This document shows, one piece after another, positions 7,395 to 16,834 of a stretch of 36,783 nt of DNA. The position numbers were made by a program, and so were the translations under genes. The DNA is from DAOTZR01 sp034432595 (GTDB lineage: Bacteria; Chloroflexota; Anaerolineae; B4-G1; SLSP01). The notes beneath the pieces were generated by a model that was not told the origin of the DNA, ran no database searches, and saw only the letters and a list, made by a program, of their open reading frames with translations. Location: assembly GCA_034432595.1 (NCBI GenBank), contig DAOUBT010000047.1:1-36783 (forward strand), given 5' to 3'. Position 1 is the first letter of the stretch; each line of letters starts with the position of its first letter.

Positions 7395-8144
7395 CTACGC
7401 CAACACCATGCGCAGCGCAGCAAAGACCAGAATGCCGGCCAGCAGGCGCTTGAGGGTGGTTTGGCGGATAGAACGCGCACCGTATTCTGCCCCCACGTAA
7501 CCCCCAATCACCACAGCGACGCCCCAAATTGGGAGTGCCCCCGCCAACTGCGGCCAATGGCTGAGCTGCCCGATGAGGCCCGCTATTGAATTCACCAGGA
7601 TAAAGGCCGAAGAGAGTGCTGAAACCTGCCGCGGCGCGGCCCAGCGCTTGACGTGAAGCAACGGGCTGAGAAAAATCCCACCACCGATGCCGGTCATGCC
7701 CGCCAGCAGCCCCATTCCCGCCCCCCAGGCTAATGCCTCACGTAACGGCAAGGGACGGACCTCCTGCTCCTCCTGTTGAACACGTGGCAGGGTGGTCCAG
7801 ACCAGACGATAAGCCGCGTATAAAAGCACGAGCGCAACGATGGGGCGGTAAATGGACGCGGGAAGGGTCAACCAGCCTCCCACAAAAGCCAGCGGCACCG
7901 ATGTCACGATGAAGGGCCAGAACAAGGCCCAACGGAGCAGGCCCGCGCGCGTGTAGCGGTAAGTACTGATAGCCGAAACCAGTAAATTCAACACCATGGC
8001 CGTGGTGCGCATCATGTTGGATGGGACGCCCAACAGCGCCATGGCTGCGAGATAGCCCGAAGCCCCCGCCTGCCCCACCGACGCATACATAGCAGCGATT
8101 AAAGTCATCAACAGGGTGAGAAGCGCAATGGTTGCCGAAGACAT
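7395..8144 (-). CDS. TauE/SafE family permease
   Basis: I place the start at ATG 8144 because the only ribosome binding site (GGAGG) lies inside the longer GTG-initiated frame that begins at 8162; this gives 249 residues. The protein is almost wholly hydrophobic with about eight membrane helices. It has the TauE/SafE pattern in both halves: SVGQAGASGYLAAMALLG near the start and GMTGIGGGIFLSPLL in the middle. The family exports or imports sulfonates, sulfite or other sulfur anions, but the substrate here cannot be inferred. It begins ~39 bases after the Rel gene on the same strand, so the two are probably cotranscribed. Confidence 0.9.
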   Translation of the reverse strand: MSSATIALLTLLMTLIAAMYASVGQAGASGYLAAMALLGVPSNMMRTTAMVLNLLVSAISTYRYTRAGLLRWALFWPFIVTSVPLAFVGGWLTLPASIYRPIVALVLLYAAYRLVWTTLPRVQQEEQEVRPLPLREALAWGAGMGLLAGMTGIGGGIFLSPLLHVKRWAAPRQVSALSSAFILVNSIAGLIGQLSHWPQLAGALPIWGVAVVIGGYVGAEYGARSIRQTTLKRLLAGILVFAALRMVLA

Positions 8145-8183
8145 GGAGAAGGAAACCTCCACGCAGAGAAGATGTAGGGGAAA

Positions 8184-10460
8184 TTAACCGACGCGCTCGA
8201 CCTTAATCACGTCCCGGATGGCTTCCAGCTTTTCCATCAGGCGCGTGAGGTGAGCCAGGTCGTCAATCTCAAAACCAACGTAAACGGGGACAATATTGTA
8301 GCGGTCTCTTTTGCCGGTGCTGATGCCGGAAATGTTGATTTTTTCATTGGCGAACACGCCGGAAATATCATACAGCATGTTATGACGGTCGCGGCACAGA
8401 ATGGCCAGTTGCACCGGCAGGCGGTCCGTTTTGCCCCATGTCACCTCGACGATGCGTTCCGGCTCTTCTTGGATCAGACGTTGCAAGGTTTTGCAATCCG
8501 CTGCATGGATAGAGATGCCTCGTCCGCGCGTGATGTAACCGCGGATAGCCTGTCCCGGCAGGGGATTGCAGCAGCGCGCGCGTCGGGAGAGTAAATCCCC
8601 GCTTTGCATGATGTCAATGGCCACCATCTTGGGCGGCACCGGAGACTCGATAACCGCCTGCTCGATCCGCTCGCGTTCGCGTTCCGCTTCCAGCGCCTTA
8701 AAGTGCTGTTCGATGACGTGAACGACGTGCCCGATGCTCAAATCGCCCACACCCAGCGCCTCGAAGAAATCGTCCGCATCCGCATAGCGCTCGCCGCGTT
8801 GCCGCAGCAGCTCCAGGATTTGCTCCACGTCAAATTTCAGATGCAGTTGCTTGAGCGTCCGTTCCCAGGTCCCCCGCCCTATGGCGATATTCTCCTCGCG
8901 ATCGAGCTTGCGGAACCACTGGCGAATTTTCTGTCTGGCACGTGGGGTGCGCACATAGCCCAGATTCTCCACCAGCCAATCGCGGCTTGGCCCTCGTTGC
9001 CGCCCCCGGATGATGTACACAATGTCGCCCGTTTGCAGCTTGTAATTGAGCGGCACAATGACCCCGTCGCGGTTCTCGCGATTCACAATCCGCGCCCCAC
9101 GGCAAGAGTGCCCCAGCTCGGTGTGGATGCGATAGGCAAAATCCACCGGCGTCGCCCCGTTCGGCAGCTCGATGACCTTGCCATCCGGCGTGAACACAAT
9201 CACCGAGTCCGAAAGCAGCTCACGCTGAATGGATTCCACGAAGACATCGCTGCTTTCCCCCTTGAGCGCCTCCGCCGACTCACGCATCCAGTTAATCCAG
9301 GAGACCATCGAGTCATCGAGCGTGATCCCATCTTCTTTATACCGCCAGTGCGCCGCCACCCCTTTTTCTGCTACCTCATGCATTTCAAAGGTGCGGATTT
9401 GGATTTCGATGGTTTCGCCATCATCGCCAAAAACCGCGGTATGCAGGCTTTGATACTTGTTGGACTTGGCGTTGGCGATATAATCATCCATCTCGCCGGG
9501 AACGGGGCGCCAGGTGCGATGCACCAGGCCCAGCACGACGTAGCATTCGCTTTCCGTATCCACCAGCACGCGCAGCGCCTCGCGATCGTGGATTGCATCA
9601 AGCTCGACCTGCTTCCGTTCCATCTTGCGGTAAATGCTGTAAATGTGCTTGGCGCGGGCTTGAATTTCAAAATGCTGAATCCCCTCCTTGCGCAGCAGGG
9701 CTTCCAGCTTTTCGCGATAGCGCCGCACGCGCGCCTCGCGTTCATCACGGCGCGCGTTCAACTGCTCGACTATAGCGTAAAACTTCTCCGGCTCCAGATA
9801 ACGAAACGCCAGATCCTCCAGCTCCGCCTTCCACGTCCAGATACCGATGCGGTTAGCCAGGGGAGCAAAAATCTCCAGAGTTTCACGCGCGGTACGGCGC
9901 TGATGCTCCGGCTTCATGCTGTCCAGCGTGCGCATATTGTGAAGGCGGTCAGCGAGCTTGATGTAAATCACGCGCGGATCTTTCGCCATAGCGATAAGGA
10001 GTTTGCGCAAACTCTCCTGTTCCTGCTGGTCACGCTGATGGCCGCCAATAGGACGATCGGCGCGCTCAGGAATCTCGTGGTCCACGACGAGGCCGCTTTG
10101 GCGGTCTATCTCCTTCAACTTGGTGACACTATCTACCCAGATGGCAACCTGCGGACCGAAGCGCGTCGTCAGGTCTTCGATGGTGGCGCCCTTCTCTGCA
10201 CAATCCTCCAACACATCATGGAGCAGCCCCGCCGCAATCACCCCTCCGCTGATTTGCGGCAGGCCCAGATCCGCCAGGAGATAAGCGACCTCCAGACAAT
10301 GCGTGATATAAGGCTCGCCAGAGACGCGCTTTTGTCCTTCGTGCATGCGCACGGCATACGCCCAGGCTTCCTGCACCAGCGTGCATTCCTCCTCGCTCTT
10401 TCCCGTGGCGCGCATTCGCTCAATTAAGCGCTCTATCGTTGCCGGTTCACGCCTGGTCAT
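8184..10460 (-). CDS. Rel/SpoT (p)ppGpp synthetase-hydrolase with an ExDD motif
   Basis: 758 residues from ATG 10460 (GAGG upstream). Residues ~25-180 are the HD hydrolase; the expected metal and catalytic residues are present: H54 in ITHCLEVA, H81-D82 and E85-D86 in LLHDVLED, and LADRLHNMRTL. Residues ~230-370 are the synthetase (IYSIYRKM, DREALRVLVD, YQSLHTAV, IQIRT). Then come TGS (~390-455, VIVFTPDGKVIELP), a helical region, a Cys-containing zinc-finger segment (ARCCNPLPG) and a C-terminal ACT domain (~680-758). It makes and degrades the alarmone (p)ppGpp in starvation. Residues 323-326 are E-M-D-D, the acidic motif typical of synthetase-only RelA, where dual-function enzymes usually have R-x-K-D. 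Length and domain order are otherwise ordinary. Confidence 0.96.
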   Translation of the reverse strand: MTRREPATIERLIERMRATGKSEEECTLVQEAWAYAVRMHEGQKRVSGEPYITHCLEVAYLLADLGLPQISGGVIAAGLLHDVLEDCAEKGATIEDLTTRFGPQVAIWVDSVTKLKEIDRQSGLVVDHEIPERADRPIGGHQRDQQEQESLRKLLIAMAKDPRVIYIKLADRLHNMRTLDSMKPEHQRRTARETLEIFAPLANRIGIWTWKAELEDLAFRYLEPEKFYAIVEQLNARRDEREARVRRYREKLEALLRKEGIQHFEIQARAKHIYSIYRKMERKQVELDAIHDREALRVLVDTESECYVVLGLVHRTWRPVPGEMDDYIANAKSNKYQSLHTAVFGDDGETIEIQIRTFEMHEVAEKGVAAHWRYKEDGITLDDSMVSWINWMRESAEALKGESSDVFVESIQRELLSDSVIVFTPDGKVIELPNGATPVDFAYRIHTELGHSCRGARIVNRENRDGVIVPLNYKLQTGDIVYIIRGRQRGPSRDWLVENLGYVRTPRARQKIRQWFRKLDREENIAIGRGTWERTLKQLHLKFDVEQILELLRQRGERYADADDFFEALGVGDLSIGHVVHVIEQHFKALEAERERERIEQAVIESPVPPKMVAIDIMQSGDLLSRRARCCNPLPGQAIRGYITRGRGISIHAADCKTLQRLIQEEPERIVEVTWGKTDRLPVQLAILCRDRHNMLYDISGVFANEKINISGISTGKRDRYNIVPVYVGFEIDDLAHLTRLMEKLEAIRDVIKVERVG

Positions 10461-10564
10461 CTTTCTGCCTCACCTTATAGCAGGCCCCTATCCATGATTC
10501 GCTGGAAAGCCTTTAAGACCAGCCATCCGAGCCAACCTTCCCCCAAACCATGAGCATGCAAAGC

Positions 10565-10592
10565 ACAAGGGCACCCCGCAGCGTGCCCTTGT
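10565..10592 (-). terminator. Hairpin after the giant kinase gene
   Basis: ACAAGGGCAC (10565-10574) pairs perfectly with GTGCCCTTGT (10583-10592), just past the TAA at 10604-10606. The T-run on the minus strand is poor (GCTTTG), so termination may be incomplete towards the Rel gene. Confidence 0.55.
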
Positions 10593-10603
10593 CCCCTTCA
10601 GCT

Positions 10604-13600
10604 TTATTTCTTGCCCACGGGAATCTGCACGTAGAAACGACTCCCCGGACAAGTCTTTTCATCACACCCTTCACTTTCCACCCAAATCCGGCCCTGATGC
10701 GCGACCACCGCGCCCTTGGCAATCGCCAGCCCCAGGCCGGGACCGCCGCCCTTGAACTTGGTCTTGCCGGACGAGTGGAAAGAAACCTCACCCGTCTGAT
10801 AGAAGCGCTCGAAAATCAGCTCCTGATGCTCCTTGGCGATACCAATGCCGGTATCGGCCACCACAATCTCCACCATCTCCGGATCGGCATCCGCCAGATG
10901 CCTGCCTGTAATGGTGATGCGCCCACCATCCGGCGTGTACTTAATGGCGTTCACAACCAGGTGGTAGAAGACTTTGTACATCATATCCGGGTCGCAGTAG
11001 ACGATGGGCAGCGTCTCGACACCCTCAACCCTCAGGGTGAGGGAGCGTTCCTGCAGCGCCTCGCGGAAGTGCAGCGCCACGTTATCAATAAGGTGCGCCA
11101 ATTTGACCGGCTGCCGGTAAAGCGCGAGTTGCTCGGTGCTGATTTTCGCCACATCCAACATACTGTTGACGATTTCATGCAGGCGTTCCACCCCGCGCTG
11201 AATTCCCTCCACCAGGGACCTTTGCGGGGAGTTGGGATCCGCAGCCGTGCCCAGCACCTGTGCATAGCCTTTGATGACCGTGAGTGGGGTGCGCAGTTCG
11301 TGCGCCGCCACATTGATGAAATCCGACTTGGTGCGATCCAGGCGCTCCAACGCTGTGTAAGCCCGATTCAGTTCCTCCGTGCGCTCGCGCACCTTCTGCT
11401 CCAGATGCTCGTTCAGGCGCGTAATCTCATTGTAGAGACGTGCATTTTCCAACGCGATGGAAGCCTGTCCGGCGAACGCCTTGGCCAGCGTCGCATCCTC
11501 ATCCGTGAAGGCCGCCACCGCCTCGCGCGTGAGGGAAATCATGCCGATGGCCTCATCCTGTGCGATGAGAGGGATGCCCAGGAAGGAGGCGTGCAGCGGA
11601 AGCCAATCCACCTGCGACCACCCCGCATCCGCACGCACATCATCCACGCGCACAAAATCGCGCGTCTGCGCCATGCGCTGGAAGATATCGCCGGAGCGGA
11701 TCGGAACGGCAAGCATCGCCACGCGCGGGTCATCGGGGAAACCGCGCTGCGCAATCAGGGTGAGCTGCTCGCCCTCGCGCAGGAAAAGCGCCCCACGCCC
11801 ATAGGGAACCACTTCCGCCAGTTGTTCGAGGATGCGCACCGGCACCTCGTTCAACTTGAGGCTGCTCGAAAGCACGCGACCGGCGCGTTCCATGGATTCG
11901 GCCAGGCGACGACGCCGCTGCTCGTTGCGGTACAACTCCGCATTGCGCATCGCCACCGCGATTTGATCCGCCAGGATTTGATAGACCATCTGATCCTCGG
12001 CGGTAAAACCGTTCCCTTGCTCGCTCACAATATCGAGCGCACCCATCACAAAGTTGCCGAAACGCAGCGGCAACACCAGCTCCGAACGCGAGGCGGGTAG
12101 CTCTGGCAGCATCAAGACATCCTGCGCCTGTCGCATGTCGTTGACCATGCGCGGCTGAGCCGTGCGGCACACACTCGCCAACAGACTCGTCGTCTCCAAT
12201 GCGATGCTAAAGCCGCGCGCAAGGAGCGTTGCGCCCGCTTCGCCCGTCCCCGCAGCCAGGCTGATACGTCCGGAACGCTCATCGAGCACCCACACGCCCA
12301 CAAAATAGTAACCAAAGCGCTCCTTGATAAGGTTGACCACCTGCGGCAGGAGCTGCGCCGGGTCGAGAATGGAGGTAACCTGTCGTCCCACCTGACTGGT
12401 GATTTCCAACTGCGCCGCGCGCCGCATCAGGGTTTGATTGGCCGCGCGCAATTCCGCCGTGCGCTCAGCGACGCGCTCTTCCAGGGTGCGCGCCCAGGCT
12501 TCCAACTCGCGATTGGCGCGCAGCGTCGCCTCGTACAGGCGCGCGTTCTCGATAGCCGTCGCGGCCTGATTGGCGAAAATCATCAGCAAATCCACATCGG
12601 CCTGTGAGAAACGCCCGCTGATGGAGCGGTTATCGGCGTAAATCAGGCCCACCAGCTCCGAGCCGGAAAGGAAAGGCACGCACAACACGGAGCGCAAGTT
12701 GAGCTGCAACACGCTGCTCTGCTGCCCAAAGCGCTCATCCACCAGCGTGTCCTGAATCAACACCGGCATGTGGGATTGGGTCACCGCTCCCAGAACCGAG
12801 TAACTGATTTGTGCGCGCGACTGCTGAATGTCCTCGATGGCAATACCGCGCGCCACGCGGAAATCCATGCGCCCGTCCTCATCCAGCAGCACCAGGAAAC
12901 CGCGCTCCGCCCCGCTCAACTCAATGACCTGATCCATAATGTAATTAAGCAGGGCCTCAGCGTCGTGCGTCTCATTCATTTGAATGCTGATGTCGAGCAC
13001 GCGCCGCAGCCGCTCCTGCAATCGGTCAGCGCTCGTCATGGCGCCCGGCGCTTCGATTTCCGCCGCGGCCTCCGGCGCCGGCTCCGCGCCCACCTCTTCC
13101 TTGCGCTTGCTATTCTGTCGCGTCCATTCGATGAGGATGTCGCGGTTGACAGCCACCTTGTTGAAGTAATTGCGGCGCAGGCCCTCATCGCTCAAGGTGG
13201 CCACGCCGGCGAACATCGCCTCCCGCGCGCGATCTAAGGCTGTCCAGGTCTCATCGTCGAGCGGCTCATCAGGCGTGCGTTCCGGTGCGTTCTTGAGCAC
13301 CTGATAGCGAATCCACCAGATTTCCTGCGCAGGGAAGTCCCCGGCGTCCCCGGCCTGCTCCAACAAAGCGCAGGCCTCGCGGCTGGTCTGCTCAGCCATG
13401 CGCCAGTCGCCCTGCTCCAGGTAGACGCGCGCCAGCCAGGCCATGGAAGCGGCCAGATAACCCAGGGTGCCGATCTCGCGCTGCATCTCGCAGGCATGGC
13501 GCAGCATCTCACGCGCGCTGGCCAGATTGCCGCGCATCAGTGCCACACGTCCCAACCCCATCCAGTAGATGGATTCGGTCCAGCGGTCGCCCACGTCCAT

Positions 13601-16600
13601 CGCTAAGGCGCGGCCTTCTTCAAAGACCTGCTGCGCCTGAAGGTAATCGCCGGTATCCAGATAGACACGGCCCAGGCTTTCGAGGGTGTAAGTGAGGCTG
13701 GCGCGAGCGTGTAAATCGCGCTGAATCTGCACGGCCTGTTCGAGGTATTCGCGCGCGCGGGTGTAGAGACCCAGCCCGGCATAAATCAAGCCCAGGTTGT
13801 TATAAGTCCGCGCCATGCCGCTGCGGTTGCCGATGGCACGCGAGATGGCCAGGGAATGTTCGTAATAGAGGCGCTGCTCAGCATAGTCGGAGGAGAGGAT
13901 GCCCAGCGCGTTATAAGCGTCACTTTCGCCCTGCCGATCCCCCACTTCACGGAAAAGCGCCAGAGCCTCGCGGATCATGGCACCGGCTTCCTCCAGGTGA
14001 CCGGCGCGGCGATGGATGTTGCCCAAATCCAGCAGCGCGCGCGCCAGATTCGGCTTATCCTCCACCACCGAGCGGTATAACGTAATGGCGCGCTCGTAAT
14101 AACCTTGCGCCTGCTGATGTTCACCGAGGGAGAAAAGCGCGTCGCCCAGGGCAATCAGGCTGGACGCTTCGAGCTTCTGATCCCCCACCTGCTGCGCAAG
14201 CGCCAGGGCTTCCTGTGCGGCGGCGCGTGCCTCGTTCAGATTGCCCAAAGCGTTGGCCAGACGCACCTGCCGCGTCACCACCTCCACTTTGAGATGGACA
14301 TCATCCAACTGCGCCGCCATGTGGGCCATGGCCTGTAAGTCGGCCTGCTGCGCCTGCGTCATGCCCATCAAGCGATACGCATCCGCGCGTCCAGCGCGCA
14401 GTTCATATTCCAGACGCAGATCGTGTTCCTCCGGCAGGGCGGCCAGAGCGCGGGTGTAGTAATCCACCGCGGATTGATTGGCGTAGACTTGCCGCGCCTT
14501 GTCCGCAGCCAGCCGCGCGTAAGTGAGCAACGCATCACGATCACCGGCGCGCTCGTAATGCCAGACCAGCAACTCGGCCACTTCGTCTTCTGGATGCGTG
14601 GCCCGCAGCGTATCCGCCACACGCCGGTGACGATAGCGACGCTCTTCTTCCGAGAGGCGGTCGTACATGGCTGCGCGCATCTGATCGGTGGCAAAGCGAT
14701 AGCTGGTCACGCCGGCTTGCTCGTCGCTCACCAGGACGTGCTGTTGCGCGGCCTGCGTAATGTAGATAAAGACCTGCTCTGGCGGCATGTCCGTCGCCGC
14801 GCTGAGGTGCTCCAGATCAATCCACAGGCCCATCACCGCCGCCCATTGCAACACGTCTAACGTCTGCGCGTCCAGGCGTTGCAGGCGGCGCGTCACCACT
14901 TCCTGAATGCTGGTGGGAATGTGAGTAAAGGAGTCCAGGTCAACGCGCCACGTTGTGCCGTCGTAGACCAGCAAATCCTCATCCACCAGGCTGTGCATGA
15001 GGCTTTCGATGAAAAGCGGATTGCCACCCGCCTCCAACAGGACACGTTCGAGCAGGCCGGCAGGGAGTTCGCGCACGCCGAGCATCGAACGCACCAGATC
15101 AGCGGTGGCTTCATCATCCAGCGGCTCCAGGCGCAACACATCCCAGGGTTGCTCGCCCACCACGGTGGAAGGGGTGCTGCTGTGGCGGGATTCGCGGCGT
15201 CGGCTGATGATGCGCGCCTGCTGCAGGAAGGAGCGCAGCGGATGGCCCTCGCGCACGTCCTCATCGCGGAAGAGCGCGCACACCATCACCGTGCTTTCTT
15301 GAACCTGCTCGCCCAGCGCGCGCAGCAATTCGAGGCTCTCCGTATCCACATAGTGCAAATCTTCCAGGATGATGAGCAGCGGATGGCCCGTAGCCAGAAT
15401 GAAGCGCACCACGGATTGCACCAGGCTGGCGCGGTCGCTCGCCGCGGGCAGGTCCTGCGATTCGGGAAGGATATCCCGCAAGGCGGGCATCAGGCGCACC
15501 AGAGAGGGCGCGTGCGCGCGCACCAGCTCCGCGTCACGCCCCAACTGGAAGACCACAAGCTGCCGCAGGATGGTGATCCACGGGTAATAGGGCGCGCGGG
15601 CGTGTTCCTCCGCTGCGCCCTCGGCCACGAAGACGCGCTGCAACTGAGCGCGCAGGCGCAGCTCGCGCACCAGGCGGCTCTTGCCCATCCCCGCCGCCCC
15701 GCCGATGAAGACCAGACGGCCCTGCCCCTGCAGGGTGCGCATCAGCAGGCCCTGCAAGCGCGCCAGCTCGAACTCGCGCCCCACAAAGCTGCCGCTCTGG
15801 ATATAACCCAGGCGCGTTTCGCGCGTTTCGATGGGGTAGTCCCGCCCGGTCAGGTTGTTAATGGCGCGGATAATCTCGTTGGCGCTGGCGTAGCGGTTGA
15901 TGGGGTCTTTCGCCAACAGCTTGAGGATGATGGTTTGCAGAGCTTCGGGCACGTCGGCGCTGAAATGGCGCGGGGCTTCGGGTTGGGTCTCGACGTGCTG
16001 CCGCAAGATGGTCATGGTGCTATCCCCCTGGAAGGGGAGCTTGCCGGTGACGATTTCGTACAGCGTAATGCCCAGGGAATACAGGTCGGCGCGATGGTCC
16101 ACCGCATCGCCACGCACGAGTTCCGGCGCGACGTAATCGGGCGTGCCGCGCAGCTTGAGCGGCCCTTCCGCGCGCGCCCGTCCAATAAGGCCGAAATCCA
16201 TCAGCTTTACCGTGCCATCGGGCATGACGAAGATGTTTCGCGGCTTGATGTCGTAGTGGATGAGGCCACGCGAATGGATGTATTGCAGGGCACGGCAGAC
16301 CTGCACGGTGATGTCGTAAATCCAATCGTAATCGCCCGGTGTTTCCTTCAGCCGCCGTGAGGCGTAACTGACCAGGTCCTCACCAGGGACGTACTCCATG
16401 GTGAAGAAGTATTCCTGCGTGTCTTCCGTGATGCCGAAGTCGTAAACGGCGACCAGATTGGGATGGCGAAGCTGCGCTAAGGCGGCAAATTCGTAGCGGA
16501 ATTGCGTCAGAGCACGCTCGTCCAACAGGTCACGGCGGATTTTCTTAAGCGTGATGATTTGATCGGCGTTGAGCGTGTCTTCGATAAGGTACACGGTGCC

Positions 16601-16663
16601 CATTCCGCCGTGTCCCAGCTCACGCACGATGCGGTAGCGGTTATTAATCCATGATACCGACAT
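10604..16663 (-). CDS. Ser/Thr kinase - AAA-type ATPase - TPR - triple GAF - histidine kinase fusion
   Basis: Starting at ATG 16663 (GGGAG seven bases upstream) gives 2019 residues. Domains in order: a Hanks-type protein kinase, ~8-265 (GHGGMGTVY, LKKI lysine, HYDIKPRN at 136-143, DFGLIG); a PknK/MalT-like ATPase, ~280-640 (Walker A GGAAGMGKSR at 321-330, Walker B LLIILEDLHYVD); TPR repeats, ~747-1140; GAF1 ~1211-1373; GAF2 ~1419-1575; GAF3 ~1583-1741, each followed by helical linkers; HisKA with AAHELRTPLT (H1788); and HATPase ~1885-2015 (VVNAIKYTPDGG, DTGIGI, GLGLAIAKG). There is no receiver and no membrane helix, so it is a cytosolic sensor. The kinase is non-RD type (HYD instead of HRD). 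Related Ser/Thr-His kinase fusions are known from cyanobacteria and myxobacteria; its signal is unknown. The hybrid kinase and KaiC-like genes lie directly upstream on the same strand. Confidence 0.95.
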   Translation of the reverse strand: MSVSWINNRYRIVRELGHGGMGTVYLIEDTLNADQIITLKKIRRDLLDERALTQFRYEFAALAQLRHPNLVAVYDFGITEDTQEYFFTMEYVPGEDLVSYASRRLKETPGDYDWIYDITVQVCRALQYIHSRGLIHYDIKPRNIFVMPDGTVKLMDFGLIGRARAEGPLKLRGTPDYVAPELVRGDAVDHRADLYSLGITLYEIVTGKLPFQGDSTMTILRQHVETQPEAPRHFSADVPEALQTIILKLLAKDPINRYASANEIIRAINNLTGRDYPIETRETRLGYIQSGSFVGREFELARLQGLLMRTLQGQGRLVFIGGAAGMGKSRLVRELRLRAQLQRVFVAEGAAEEHARAPYYPWITILRQLVVFQLGRDAELVRAHAPSLVRLMPALRDILPESQDLPAASDRASLVQSVVRFILATGHPLLIILEDLHYVDTESLELLRALGEQVQESTVMVCALFRDEDVREGHPLRSFLQQARIISRRRESRHSSTPSTVVGEQPWDVLRLEPLDDEATADLVRSMLGVRELPAGLLERVLLEAGGNPLFIESLMHSLVDEDLLVYDGTTWRVDLDSFTHIPTSIQEVVTRRLQRLDAQTLDVLQWAAVMGLWIDLEHLSAATDMPPEQVFIYITQAAQQHVLVSDEQAGVTSYRFATDQMRAAMYDRLSEEERRYRHRRVADTLRATHPEDEVAELLVWHYERAGDRDALLTYARLAADKARQVYANQSAVDYYTRALAALPEEHDLRLEYELRAGRADAYRLMGMTQAQQADLQAMAHMAAQLDDVHLKVEVVTRQVRLANALGNLNEARAAAQEALALAQQVGDQKLEASSLIALGDALFSLGEHQQAQGYYERAITLYRSVVEDKPNLARALLDLGNIHRRAGHLEEAGAMIREALALFREVGDRQGESDAYNALGILSSDYAEQRLYYEHSLAISRAIGNRSGMARTYNNLGLIYAGLGLYTRAREYLEQAVQIQRDLHARASLTYTLESLGRVYLDTGDYLQAQQVFEEGRALAMDVGDRWTESIYWMGLGRVALMRGNLASAREMLRHACEMQREIGTLGYLAASMAWLARVYLEQGDWRMAEQTSREACALLEQAGDAGDFPAQEIWWIRYQVLKNAPERTPDEPLDDETWTALDRAREAMFAGVATLSDEGLRRNYFNKVAVNRDILIEWTRQNSKRKEEVGAEPAPEAAAEIEAPGAMTSADRLQERLRRVLDISIQMNETHDAEALLNYIMDQVIELSGAERGFLVLLDEDGRMDFRVARGIAIEDIQQSRAQISYSVLGAVTQSHMPVLIQDTLVDERFGQQSSVLQLNLRSVLCVPFLSGSELVGLIYADNRSISGRFSQADVDLLMIFANQAATAIENARLYEATLRANRELEAWARTLEERVAERTAELRAANQTLMRRAAQLEITSQVGRQVTSILDPAQLLPQVVNLIKERFGYYFVGVWVLDERSGRISLAAGTGEAGATLLARGFSIALETTSLLASVCRTAQPRMVNDMRQAQDVLMLPELPASRSELVLPLRFGNFVMGALDIVSEQGNGFTAEDQMVYQILADQIAVAMRNAELYRNEQRRRRLAESMERAGRVLSSSLKLNEVPVRILEQLAEVVPYGRGALFLREGEQLTLIAQRGFPDDPRVAMLAVPIRSGDIFQRMAQTRDFVRVDDVRADAGWSQVDWLPLHASFLGIPLIAQDEAIGMISLTREAVAAFTDEDATLAKAFAGQASIALENARLYNEITRLNEHLEQKVRERTEELNRAYTALERLDRTKSDFINVAAHELRTPLTVIKGYAQVLGTAADPNSPQRSLVEGIQRGVERLHEIVNSMLDVAKISTEQLALYRQPVKLAHLIDNVALHFREALQERSLTLRVEGVETLPIVYCDPDMMYKVFYHLVVNAIKYTPDGGRITITGRHLADADPEMVEIVVADTGIGIAKEHQELIFERFYQTGEVSFHSSGKTKFKGGGPGLGLAIAKGAVVAHQGRIWVESEGCDEKTCPGSRFYVQIPVGKK

Positions 16664-16701
16664 GCCTGACTCCCGATCAGCAGCTTCTTGCATATGGGTG
16701 T

Positions 16702-16710
16702 ATTGTAACA
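16702..16710 (-). promoter_or_regulatory. Extended -10 promoter of the giant kinase
   Basis: The minus strand reads TGTTACAAT, an extended -10 (TGn plus TACAAT), about 40 bases before ATG 16663. No convincing -35 is seen, as is common for extended -10 promoters. It also argues against start codons upstream of 16663. Confidence 0.5.
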
Positions 16711-16758
16711 CAAAAACGGAGAATGGGGAGAATAGCGAGGTATGAACGTTAAGGCGTC

Positions 16759-16800
16759 AGGTCGTCCGGATGCCGCAAGCGGCAACAGCCCGGACGACCT
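16759..16800. terminator. Nested hairpin between hybrid kinase and giant kinase
   Basis: An 11-bp perfect stem (16759-16769 with 16790-16800, AGGTCGTCCGG) encloses a second hairpin TGCCGC-AA-GCGGCA (16771-16784). It lies 35 bases after the hybrid kinase stop codon. TTTT follows on the plus strand only, so minus-strand termination is plausible but not textbook. Confidence 0.5.
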
Positions 16801-16834
16801 TTTAACGCGGTACAACACGCCTCACGGAGGTGCA

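Noticed and set aside
8604..10427. 607-residue plus-strand frame opposite the Rel gene
   Set aside because: The opposite strand encodes a complete Rel/SpoT protein; the plus frame is a codon-bias mirror without a family match or binding site.
14879..16360. 493-residue plus-strand frame opposite the giant kinase
   Set aside because: His/Gln/Arg-rich shadow of clear kinase and ATPase domains on the minus strand. The same applies to 10550-12100.
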